Made by a program: the position numbers and the translations under genes
Source of the DNA: an uncultured Desulfobacter sp.
Lineage (GTDB): Bacteria; Desulfobacterota; Desulfobacteria; Desulfobacterales; Desulfobacteraceae
Assembly: GCF_963665355.1 (NCBI RefSeq)
Contig: NZ_OY762229.1
Span: 806,001-870,000 of the forward strand
Length of the DNA stretch: 64,000 nt
Reading direction: 5' to 3'
Part shown: positions 45,158-52,979 of the stretch, one piece after another
How positions within the stretch are numbered: the first letter of the stretch is position 1
Layout: the number at the start of each line of letters is the position of its first letter
Notes under the pieces: generated by a model
What the model was told of the DNA's origin: nothing
Databases searched by the model: none
What the model saw: the letters and a program-made list of their open reading frames with translations, nothing else

Positions 45158-47368
45158 CTAATTCGCATAATACTTTTGGTATATTTCAACCGCCGTATCC
45201 CTGCCCGGAAAATCCATATTATTATCCATCACCGTTTTCAGCGCTTTCGCAGCGGTTTCGCGGTTGCCCAGGTTATGGTTGAGAACGCCCATGTGATAAG
45301 CAAGAACAGGGGTATCCGGCATCTGTTCATAGGCACTGGAAATATATTTTTCGGCCTCTTTTACCTCGCCCTTTTTATACAATGCCCACCCCAGGGTGTC
45401 CGCCATAATGGGTGAGCCCGGGTTAAATTTTTCCGCCTCCCTGGCCAGCGTCACGGCCCGGTCCAGGTTTTCCGCTGTCGGAGATAGTTCAGTCAGATGG
45501 GATGCCAGATTATTGGCCGCCATCCAGGAATCCGGATGATCTTTAAGAATCTGTTCATAAACCTTTACAGCACCGGAATAATCTTTGAGCAATTCATGGC
45601 AATTGGCCAGGCCGAACCAGGCAAACCGGTCGTTCGGATTCACCGTCACGGCTTCTTTAAATTTATCAATGGCCTCTTCATACCGTTCCTCTTTCATGTA
45701 CAACCGGGCAAGGGAGGTGATGAAAACCGATGACTGGCTATTATCCTCATACCCGGATGTCATCTCTTCAATGGCCTCATCCAGCTTATCCTGACGGGCC
45801 AGAGCATTGGCCGTTTTAAGCACGCCTAATTCCTCACCCTTTTCCTGGGTCTTGAGCTGTTGATACTGGGCCAGGGCCTCATCATAGCGGTTCATGGCCA
45901 GATAAAAATCCCCCAGCCCGGCAATGGCACCAAGATTATGCGGCTCCAGAGAAATAATTTTTTTCAAATTCCCCTCGGCAGCCGCCGTATCATTCCTGGC
46001 CAGATTTACCCGAACCAGGGCCTTGAGGATAGCCGTGGAGTCCGGCTTCTTTTTCAATGCAGTCTGCAACACGTCCAGGGCCATACCAAAATCCTTGTTC
46101 AGTGCATGGGCACTGGCCAGCCCCAGATATCCGTCAATATAATCGGGATAATCATTGATCACTGACCTGAACTTGGCCACAGCACCGGTCCCGTCCCCTC
46201 TGGCAAGCGATATCCGTCCCTTAAGGTAATGAGCGTCCGCATTCCCGGCCTCATCCGCCAGTACCTCATCAATCAGCACGTCAGCCTCATCCACCTGTTT
46301 CTGGAGCAGTTTGAGCTTGCTTAAGCTCAACTTTGCCTTGACCATATCGTTCCGGGCTACATTTTCTCCCCGTGCGATATAATCTTGAAGCATGGTTTCA
46401 GCTTCTTTGATATTGTTACTCTTTAAATTAATCTCGCTGAGTACCGCGTAATAGATATATGCATTGGGATGCAGGGCCATCCCTTCTTTGATGATGCTTA
46501 AGGCTTCATCCTTGAGCCCGCCCTTCATGAGCAGCACAGCCCCGGCAACTCTGAGCTGATCATTTTCAACACGCTCACTGACCAGATCCGTCACCAGGGC
46601 CAGGGCTTTTTCCTGCTCTTTTTTTACCAGGTAAAGCTTGCCCAGACTAAGCTTGATGCCGTCGGCATCCGGAGTCACTGCAATGGCCTTGCTCAAGTAT
46701 TCCTCCACCCGGTCCAGATCCTTTACACTGCCGTAATATTTGGCCAGAGCCAGGATCAAAGGCATGGATTCCGGATGCATTGCAAGCCCCTGTTCAAGGG
46801 TCTGGGCAAAGGCCTTGTCCTGGCCGATCAATTTCAGGTAAGAAGCCATCAGCAAAAAATATTGCTCTCCTTTTCCCTCCGGACCTCCCAGGATGTCCAG
46901 CACCTGTTTTGCCCGGGCTGTATCTTTCTGCTTAAGATAAACCATGGCCTGCAGATACGGAGCTTCCTTATTTCCAGGCTCTCGGCCCAGGACTTCAGCC
47001 ACCTGGGCCAGGGCCTGGTCATACATATTTGCACCGGCAAGCATCTTGCCCATATCCAGTCGAGCCTCAAGATGATCCGGATTCAGCTTAACAGCCATGG
47101 CAAAATTCTGAAACGCGGACTTGGGATTTTTCAAGCCCAAATTGGTTCGTCCGAGCATATAATAGGCCGGGGCGAATTCAGGATCCACCCTGAGCGCATT
47201 TTCCAGTTCCTGTTGGGCTTTGACAAAGTCTTTTTGTTCAAAATAGGCTTTGCCTTTTTCATAAAAAGCCATTTTCTTTTCTTCCGGCGTACCGCATGCC
47301 ACAACCATCAATGCCAGCCCGACCGCCAAAAGGCCAACCAGCATTTTGAGCGATTTATCTGCCATCAT
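45158..47368 (-). CDS. Large TPR-repeat lipoprotein
   Basis: A 736-residue lipoprotein. The signal peptide ends in a lipobox (LALMVVAC, Cys25 or so). About 18 tetratricopeptide units follow in tandem (for example KGKAYFEQKDFVKAQQELENALRVDP and GEMLYKKGEVKEAEKY-like units). It resembles PrsT/XrtA-system TPR lipoproteins from my memory, but no exosortase gene is nearby. The superhelical TPR domain suggests a scaffold role in the periplasm or outer-membrane face. Start: ATG at 47368 (AAGGGG upstream); a second ATG follows at once. Confidence 0.9.
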   Translation of the reverse strand: MMADKSLKMLVGLLAVGLALMVVACGTPEEKKMAFYEKGKAYFEQKDFVKAQQELENALRVDPEFAPAYYMLGRTNLGLKNPKSAFQNFAMAVKLNPDHLEARLDMGKMLAGANMYDQALAQVAEVLGREPGNKEAPYLQAMVYLKQKDTARAKQVLDILGGPEGKGEQYFLLMASYLKLIGQDKAFAQTLEQGLAMHPESMPLILALAKYYGSVKDLDRVEEYLSKAIAVTPDADGIKLSLGKLYLVKKEQEKALALVTDLVSERVENDQLRVAGAVLLMKGGLKDEALSIIKEGMALHPNAYIYYAVLSEINLKSNNIKEAETMLQDYIARGENVARNDMVKAKLSLSKLKLLQKQVDEADVLIDEVLADEAGNADAHYLKGRISLARGDGTGAVAKFRSVINDYPDYIDGYLGLASAHALNKDFGMALDVLQTALKKKPDSTAILKALVRVNLARNDTAAAEGNLKKIISLEPHNLGAIAGLGDFYLAMNRYDEALAQYQQLKTQEKGEELGVLKTANALARQDKLDEAIEEMTSGYEDNSQSSVFITSLARLYMKEERYEEAIDKFKEAVTVNPNDRFAWFGLANCHELLKDYSGAVKVYEQILKDHPDSWMAANNLASHLTELSPTAENLDRAVTLAREAEKFNPGSPIMADTLGWALYKKGEVKEAEKYISSAYEQMPDTPVLAYHMGVLNHNLGNRETAAKALKTVMDNNMDFPGRDTAVEIYQKYYAN

Positions 47369-47497
47369 AGAAATCCCCTTACTGCAATAGTTAAAAAAAT
47401 AGTCATCAGGCTGGTATTCATAAAATTATATCCTTATACCAACTCTTCCCTAAGCACATCATAACTAAAAAGCGAAATCAAGGTTTAAAGAAGGGAA

Positions 47498-47709
47498 TAC
47501 GCCAGCCCATTGATTGAACAAGGTGAGAGAATATAAAATACTTTCAAACGTAATTGGGGCACTCAAACCCTACCGTCACATTGAATGTTTATGTCCGCCT
47601 GGTGAAACAGAGCAACCAGGTGTCAGCCATAAAGCTTGAGCAGGCTATTTTTAATCAGTTATTTGGACCGCAGCCGGTAACAGAAAAACAAACCGGTCGC
47701 AAAAATTAA
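47498..47709 (+). pseudogene. C-terminal relic of a tyrosine recombinase (integrase)
   Basis: The plus strand reads YASPLIEQGERI, then after one extra base KYFQT, then an in-frame stop, and then LGHSNPTVTLNVYVRLVKQ to a stop at 47709. That is the C-terminal end of a phage-type integrase: the LGHS motif with the Arg/His region and the catalytic Tyr in NVYVRL. The N-terminal and central parts are absent. It lies 41 bp from a tRNA gene, the usual integration site of such enzymes, so it marks an old mobile element. Confidence 0.75.
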
Positions 47710-47749
47710 AAAGGGTTTAGAGCAAACTTTTCTAAACCCTCATTTTTTT
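47702..47749. terminator. Bidirectional terminator between integrase relic and tRNA
   Basis: AGGGTTTAGA (47712-47721) pairs with TCTAAACCCT (47731-47740), a perfect 10-bp stem with a 9-nt loop. TCATTTTTTT follows on the plus strand and TTTTTAATTTTT on the minus strand. It would end both the integrase relic transcript and the tRNA transcript. Confidence 0.85.
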
Positions 47750-47750
47750 A

Positions 47751-47826
47751 TGGTTGGCACGAGCGGACTTGAACCGCTGACTTCTACCGTGTCGAGGTAG
47801 CACTCTACCAACTGAGTTACGCGCCA
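47751..47826 (-). tRNA. tRNA-Val (GAC), with unusual C33
   Basis: A full cloverleaf of 76 bases including an encoded CCA. The acceptor stem TGGCGCG pairs with CGTGCCA, the D arm is ACTC...GAGT, and the anticodon stem CTACC pairs with GGTAG around the loop TCGACAC. The T arm is AGCGG TTCAAGT CCGCT. The anticodon read from the 7-base loop is GAC (valine). Position 33 is C instead of the near-invariant U. Short variable loop rules out Ser and Leu. Confidence 0.9.
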
Positions 47827-48083
47827 TTAAATTTAGAATTGCTTTTAACAGACTCTTAATATTATGTCAAGAAGATAGGCGTTATTCCCTGCAGACTCCC
47901 TATCTTCATATTGACAACCATTCCTTCATAGTCTACATGTTCCTGAAAAATTAATAGGTTGTCGCAGAAACGTAACATTCATAGAGGTACATTATCCGGG
48001 AAGGACCGGTTTAAGATCAATTAACACATTGTTCAGACCATCATTTTTTGAGATGTTCGCGGTAAATTAAAGGAAGGTTGGTT

Positions 48084-49148
48084 ATGCCCAGATTTCTCAA
48101 CAAGTCAGAAAAAAAAGCAGGATCTCCCCCAGGCCTGGAGATTGAATCACGGTCCACGTCGGGCGCACTGGCAGATATTTGTGTTATAAACTACTCCAAA
48201 GACTCACTTGAAACATACCATCCTGCTGACATAGATGCCACCCCGCCTCTAATTGAGAAAGAAAAGACCGCATGGATTCAGGTAACCGGCATACATGACC
48301 ATTATTCCTTCTCACGGATGGGAGAGTTATTCAATATCCATACCCTGACCCTGGAAGATATGGTTAACCCGGCACACCCGCCCAAATTTGAAGATTTTGA
48401 CAACTATTTCTATGTCACTCTCAAGCAGATGGCCTTTAATCCCGACAATCATGAGGTCTCAGAAACTCAAGTCAGTATAGCCGTCATGGAGAACCTTATA
48501 ATTTTTGTCCAGGATAAACCGTCCCCCTGCCTTAAAGCTGTGGAAAAAAGACTTGAGGCCGGAAGGAAAAACATACGCACGGCCGGTCCCGGTTATCTGG
48601 CATACGCCCTGATTGATGCTGTTGTTGACCATTCTTTTGATGTGATAGGCCAGATTGCCGAAGCCGTGGAGTCTGTTGAACGTGACATGCTCGAAGAGTT
48701 AACACCCGAACATCTTGAACAGATACACAGACTGAAACGTGAGGTCATCTTTTTCAAAAAGCAGCTCAGGCCGGTGCGCGGGGCAATTCTAAGCTTAATA
48801 AAATCCGAATCCCCGCTTATTCCCGATGCCGATATCCGTTTTTACGCAGATGTTCTGGATCACGTAAATCATATTCTGGATGTGGTTTCTTCCCTTCAGG
48901 AGCTTTTATCCAGCATGCTTGATTATTACATGTCTGCCCAGGGCAACCGTATGAATGAAGTGATGGCCACTTTGACCATTATCTCCACCATTTTTATCCC
49001 TTTAAGCTTTCTTGCCGGAATTTACGGAATGAATTTTAAATTCATGCCTGAACTTGAGTGGCAATGGGGATATTTTACTTTGTTGGGTGGCATGGTGGTG
49101 ATCGGTGGTGCAATGGTTGTATATTTTAAAAGGAAAGGGTGGTTTTAA
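48084..49148 (+). CDS. corA: CorA-family magnesium/cobalt transporter
   Basis: A 354-residue protein. It has an N-terminal cytosolic funnel domain, a long stalk helix, and two C-terminal membrane helices. The signature GMN motif, in FLAGIYGMNFKFMPEL, lies near residue 320 between the helices. This is characteristic of the CorA pentameric divalent-cation channel. The ATG at 48084 has AAGGAAGG at good spacing. The MscS gene begins 7 bp after its stop, so the two membrane proteins share an operon. Confidence 0.95.
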   Translation: MPRFLNKSEKKAGSPPGLEIESRSTSGALADICVINYSKDSLETYHPADIDATPPLIEKEKTAWIQVTGIHDHYSFSRMGELFNIHTLTLEDMVNPAHPPKFEDFDNYFYVTLKQMAFNPDNHEVSETQVSIAVMENLIIFVQDKPSPCLKAVEKRLEAGRKNIRTAGPGYLAYALIDAVVDHSFDVIGQIAEAVESVERDMLEELTPEHLEQIHRLKREVIFFKKQLRPVRGAILSLIKSESPLIPDADIRFYADVLDHVNHILDVVSSLQELLSSMLDYYMSAQGNRMNEVMATLTIISTIFIPLSFLAGIYGMNFKFMPELEWQWGYFTLLGGMVVIGGAMVVYFKRKGWF

Positions 49149-49155
49149 AGAAAAC

Positions 49156-51741
49156 ATGACCGAAAAAAAACCTGCTCACATCAAAAAACTGAACAATCAA
49201 TTTATTTTCAAATTTTTTGTATCCCTGTTTATCTGCGCGACGTTTTTCAATGGGTTCACTTTTGTTTCAGCTGAACCCGAACAGGGTTCGGCGTCCAAGT
49301 TGATTGATGAACTGGGCACGATCCTTGAAAAATCCTTGAATGCTGAACTTAGCGACCTTGAAAAATATAAAGCCCGTTTAGCGGTAGAAGATCAGGACCA
49401 GAAATACCTGACAGCAGCATATAATGGGTACTGGGTCCAGTTGTCCTCTTTCCGGAACCAGCTGCTCTCCGACGAGGTCGATACTGCCCGTCTCCAGAAA
49501 GCCAGGTCTGACCTGAAAAACTCCATGGTTGATGCTCAAAAGATGTTTCAGGGTTTAATTCCGGGGGAGCAGACCCTGAAACAGGAACTTGAAAATCTGG
49601 AAAAGCAGAAACTGCTTGTGGACAAACAATTGGCAGAGCTTGCCAAGGTTAAAGAGAATACAGCTTCCGGCAAGAAGACCCAGGATATTGAAAAGACGGC
49701 AACCCGCCTGGCAAAAGTGCTGAAAGAAAAGGAGAATCTGGTTTCCCGGCTGAATCAGATATATAGAAGCCGTCTGGATAAAATGGTGGAAATAAAAGAT
49801 GCCTATTCAACACTGGATGCACAATTTGAAAAAACCATTGAACAGAAAAAAGCAAAAGGGTTGTTCGAGCGAACAAAAAAGGAAGCCCGGCTTGGTGCAC
49901 TGAATTCGCTTCGACAGGATTTTAAAACCCTGACTGAAAGAGCCTATCTGATTCTTGATCCCCAGTTCTGGATATCAGGAATTCAACAACTGTGGCAGGA
50001 CGCGGAGCTTCTGGCAGTATCATTTTTCTTTGTCCTGGCAGCTGTGCTTGCCATTCTCACACGGCTTAGGAAAGAGGCGTCCGGTTTAATCACTCTGCCT
50101 GTGGTGCAAAAGCTTGGGGCCTGGCATCAGATGGCCGCAGACCTGCTGGTCATGTCCATTATCCCGGGCGGTGCCGCCTTGACGTTTTTTCTGTACAGCC
50201 GACTGGACAGAATGGCTCTGGTGGGAAGCCTTTTTGAAGGGGTTGCCCTGGCGATCATGATTCTGCTTGTGTGCAGGTGGACCTGCAAGTCTTTAAAAAC
50301 AGTTTTTGTTGATGCCGTGGGCGGAGAACCCAATGCCCGGAATCTGATCCGTTTTACCCGGGCCTGTGCAATTTTTATTCTTTCCCATGGACTGTTATAC
50401 GCTGTTCTGGGGGAAAGTTCGGGCCTGCTGATCCTGCTGCGCATGACAGGCACACTCATCATGCTTGTCTGGACCCTGAAAACCTGGCGGCATGTTCGTT
50501 TCAGTACGCTTCAGTCCCCGGCAGAAAATCAACAGGACAGAAATAAGCTGCTCCGACTTTTGACCACCAAATATATGATGCTTCTGATTTCCGGAGTTTC
50601 TCTCATGCTGGATATGACCGGCTATGAGCTGCTTGCCTCCCACTGGGTTCTTTCCTGGATTCAAAGTCTTGTGGCGTTTTTCTGGTGGGGAATTTTTTAT
50701 CACCTCCTCCAGGAATGGGATCTCTATTACAGGGAGGAAAGCCATACCAGACAGGAAGAGTTTGTTTATGACGATTATCCGGTTCAATGGCTGATCATCC
50801 GGGCAGGCCAGTTCTGCTGGCTGGTTACCCTTTCCGTTATTCTGCTTTTGACCTGGGGTGATCCCCAGACCGTACTGGGACATCTGTACCAAATACTGGC
50901 CCATCCGTTGTCCATCGGCAATATGCAGTTCAGTTTTCTGGGGGCCATCAGTGCAGGGCTTGTGCTTATTTTCACCTATGCCCTGGTCCGGATATGGAGA
51001 TGGCTGTTCCAGAACAAATTCTTAAGCCAGTCTGGCATGGTCCAGGGACTGCAGGAGTCCATCACAACCATATCCGCCTATATTATCTGGGCCTTAGGTC
51101 TTCTTATAGCACTGCATGCCTTCGGTCTGAACACAGCCTCCCTGGCCGTCGCTTTTGGTGCCCTGGGCATTGGTATCGGCTTCGGTCTGCAGAACATTGT
51201 CAACAATTTTATATCCGGCATTATTCTGCTGTTTGAACGCCCCATCCAGGTGGGAGATGATATAGAGGTCAACGGCATATGGGCCCAGGTCAGAAAAATA
51301 AACGTCCGGTCCACAGTGGTGCAGACCTATGACAATGCCTCCCTGATTATTCCCAACGCCGATCTCATCAGCAACCAGGTCATCAACTGGAGTTTCAAGG
51401 ATAAACGAATCCGGCGCAAAATCAGCGTGGGTGTGGCATACGGATCGGATGTGGAGCTGGTAAGAACTATTTTGCTGCAGATTGCAGCGGACGCCCCCCA
51501 TGTCCTTCGCTATCCAAGGCCTGACGTAATTTTTACGGATTTTGGCGACAGCGCCCTAAATTTTGTATTACGGCTCTGGACCGATATAGATCATATGCTG
51601 GTTGTAGATACGGATGTCAGATTCAGGATCGATAAAAATTTCAGGGAAAATAACATTGAAATAAGCTTTCCCCAGCGGGATATTCACATCCGTTCCATTG
51701 AGGGAGTTGACAAGTATTTCAACCGGGAGGAAAAAAAATAG
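49156..51741 (+). CDS. Large MscS/MscK-family mechanosensitive channel
   Basis: An 861-residue protein. It has a signal/anchor segment (FKFFVSLFICATFFNGFTFVSA), then a coiled-coil rich periplasmic domain (residues ~30-280). About 10 membrane helices follow. The C-terminal MscS core includes the pore helix with GALGIGIGFGLQNIVNN and the conserved GIILLFERPIQVGDDIEV. This is the arrangement of MscK/KefA-like channels, which open under osmotic downshock. Start: ATG at 49156; an in-frame start further upstream would overlap corA. Confidence 0.92.
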   Translation: MTEKKPAHIKKLNNQFIFKFFVSLFICATFFNGFTFVSAEPEQGSASKLIDELGTILEKSLNAELSDLEKYKARLAVEDQDQKYLTAAYNGYWVQLSSFRNQLLSDEVDTARLQKARSDLKNSMVDAQKMFQGLIPGEQTLKQELENLEKQKLLVDKQLAELAKVKENTASGKKTQDIEKTATRLAKVLKEKENLVSRLNQIYRSRLDKMVEIKDAYSTLDAQFEKTIEQKKAKGLFERTKKEARLGALNSLRQDFKTLTERAYLILDPQFWISGIQQLWQDAELLAVSFFFVLAAVLAILTRLRKEASGLITLPVVQKLGAWHQMAADLLVMSIIPGGAALTFFLYSRLDRMALVGSLFEGVALAIMILLVCRWTCKSLKTVFVDAVGGEPNARNLIRFTRACAIFILSHGLLYAVLGESSGLLILLRMTGTLIMLVWTLKTWRHVRFSTLQSPAENQQDRNKLLRLLTTKYMMLLISGVSLMLDMTGYELLASHWVLSWIQSLVAFFWWGIFYHLLQEWDLYYREESHTRQEEFVYDDYPVQWLIIRAGQFCWLVTLSVILLLTWGDPQTVLGHLYQILAHPLSIGNMQFSFLGAISAGLVLIFTYALVRIWRWLFQNKFLSQSGMVQGLQESITTISAYIIWALGLLIALHAFGLNTASLAVAFGALGIGIGFGLQNIVNNFISGIILLFERPIQVGDDIEVNGIWAQVRKINVRSTVVQTYDNASLIIPNADLISNQVINWSFKDKRIRRKISVGVAYGSDVELVRTILLQIAADAPHVLRYPRPDVIFTDFGDSALNFVLRLWTDIDHMLVVDTDVRFRIDKNFRENNIEISFPQRDIHIRSIEGVDKYFNREEKK

Positions 51742-51780
51742 GCAACGCCGGTTTTCTCCGAAAGGAAAACCGGCGTTGCC
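51733..51780 (-). terminator. Strong intrinsic terminator of the fadN-fadA operon
   Basis: GGCAACGCCGGTTTTC (51741-51756) pairs perfectly with GAAAACCGGCGTTGCC (51765-51780), a 16-bp stem with an 8-nt loop. On the minus strand it is followed by TATTTTTTTT. It sits 9 bp after the thiolase stop and also between the convergent MscS gene. Confidence 0.9.
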
Positions 51781-51788
51781 TGACAGGA

Positions 51789-52967
51789 TTAGAGTCTTTC
51801 AAATACAGCAGCAGCCCCCATGCCGCCGCCAATACACATGGAGACAATACCATATTTGCCCCCCACTTCCTTGAGGTTGGCAAGACATGTGGCGGTCAAT
51901 TTGGCACCGGTGCACCCCAGGGGATGGCCAAGGGCGATGGCGCCGCCGTGAATGTTGATTTTATCCATATATTTTTCAATGCCGATCTCCCGGATGCAGT
52001 GCAGGGCCTGGGAGGCAAAGGCCTCGTTGATCTCATAAATGTCGATGTCGTCAATGGTCAATCCCACCTGTTTCAGTACTTTGGGGATGGCATATTTAGG
52101 GCCTACGCCCATTTCATCTGCCTTGCAACCCACTGTGACATATCCCACCAGTCTGGCAATGGGGGTCAGCCCCAACTCTTCACATTTCTCTTTGGAAGCC
52201 ACGATGGTGGCTGCTGCCCCGTCAGTGGTCTGGGAAGAGTTGCCGGCGGTAACGGAACCGTTCACTTTGAACACCGCCCCAAGTTTGCTTAAACCTTCGG
52301 GTGTGGAGGCCCGGATGCCGTCGTCATGCTCAACAAGAAAGGACTCTTTTTTATATGTCCCGTCAGCCTGTTCAACATATTTATAGGCCGGGGTGGGGAT
52401 GACCTCAGTAAATTTTCCGCCATCCCTGGCAGCAACGGCCTTTGCCTGGGACTGGGCCGCAAATATATCCTGGTCTTGCCTGGACACGTTGTAGCGGCTG
52501 GCCACATTTTCAGCGGTGATGCCCATGGAGACATACATTTCAGGGTTGGTTTTCGAATAGTCCGGATGGGGCCGGGGAACGTTGCCGCCCATGGGTACAA
52601 ATGTCATGGACTCGCAGCCGGCACCAATACATATTTCCGACCAGCCCGCAGATACCCGCACAGAGGCCAGGGCAATGGCTTCAAGGCCCGATGCGCAGAA
52701 CCGGTTCACCGTGGCACCGGAGACTTCGTCCGGAAAGCCTGCCATTTTAGCCGCAATCCGGCCCAGATTCAGCCCCTGTTCCGCCTCGGGGAAGGCGCAG
52801 CCCAGCATGACATCGTCAATGTCTTCGGGCTTCAGGTTGGCGGTTCTTTCCACAGCTTCTTTCATGATAAAGGAAATCAGCTCTTCGGGCCGGGTCTGGT
52901 TGAACAACCCTCTTTTTTGCTTGCAGCCCGGGGTCCGTACGGATTGTACAATATATGCGTCTCTCAT
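51789..52967 (-). CDS. fadA: Acetyl-CoA C-acyltransferase (thiolase)
   Basis: A 392-residue thiolase. The active-site Cys is in NRFCASGLEAIALA (near residue 89). The late catalytic His and Cys are in GGAIALGHPLGCTGAK and SMCIGGGMG. NEAFASQAL is the CoA-binding segment. It matches the FadA-type 3-ketoacyl-CoA thiolase of fatty-acid beta-oxidation, 12 bp after fadN in one operon. Confidence 0.95.
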   Translation of the reverse strand: MRDAYIVQSVRTPGCKQKRGLFNQTRPEELISFIMKEAVERTANLKPEDIDDVMLGCAFPEAEQGLNLGRIAAKMAGFPDEVSGATVNRFCASGLEAIALASVRVSAGWSEICIGAGCESMTFVPMGGNVPRPHPDYSKTNPEMYVSMGITAENVASRYNVSRQDQDIFAAQSQAKAVAARDGGKFTEVIPTPAYKYVEQADGTYKKESFLVEHDDGIRASTPEGLSKLGAVFKVNGSVTAGNSSQTTDGAAATIVASKEKCEELGLTPIARLVGYVTVGCKADEMGVGPKYAIPKVLKQVGLTIDDIDIYEINEAFASQALHCIREIGIEKYMDKINIHGGAIALGHPLGCTGAKLTATCLANLKEVGGKYGIVSMCIGGGMGAAAVFERL

Positions 52968-52979
52968 TATTTTGTTCTC

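Noticed and set aside
47751-47826. tRNA reading as Ser (CGA) or Arg (TCG) by shifting the anticodon
   Set aside because: Shifting the loop breaks the five-pair anticodon stem, and the short variable arm excludes serine; GAC (Val) is the only consistent reading.
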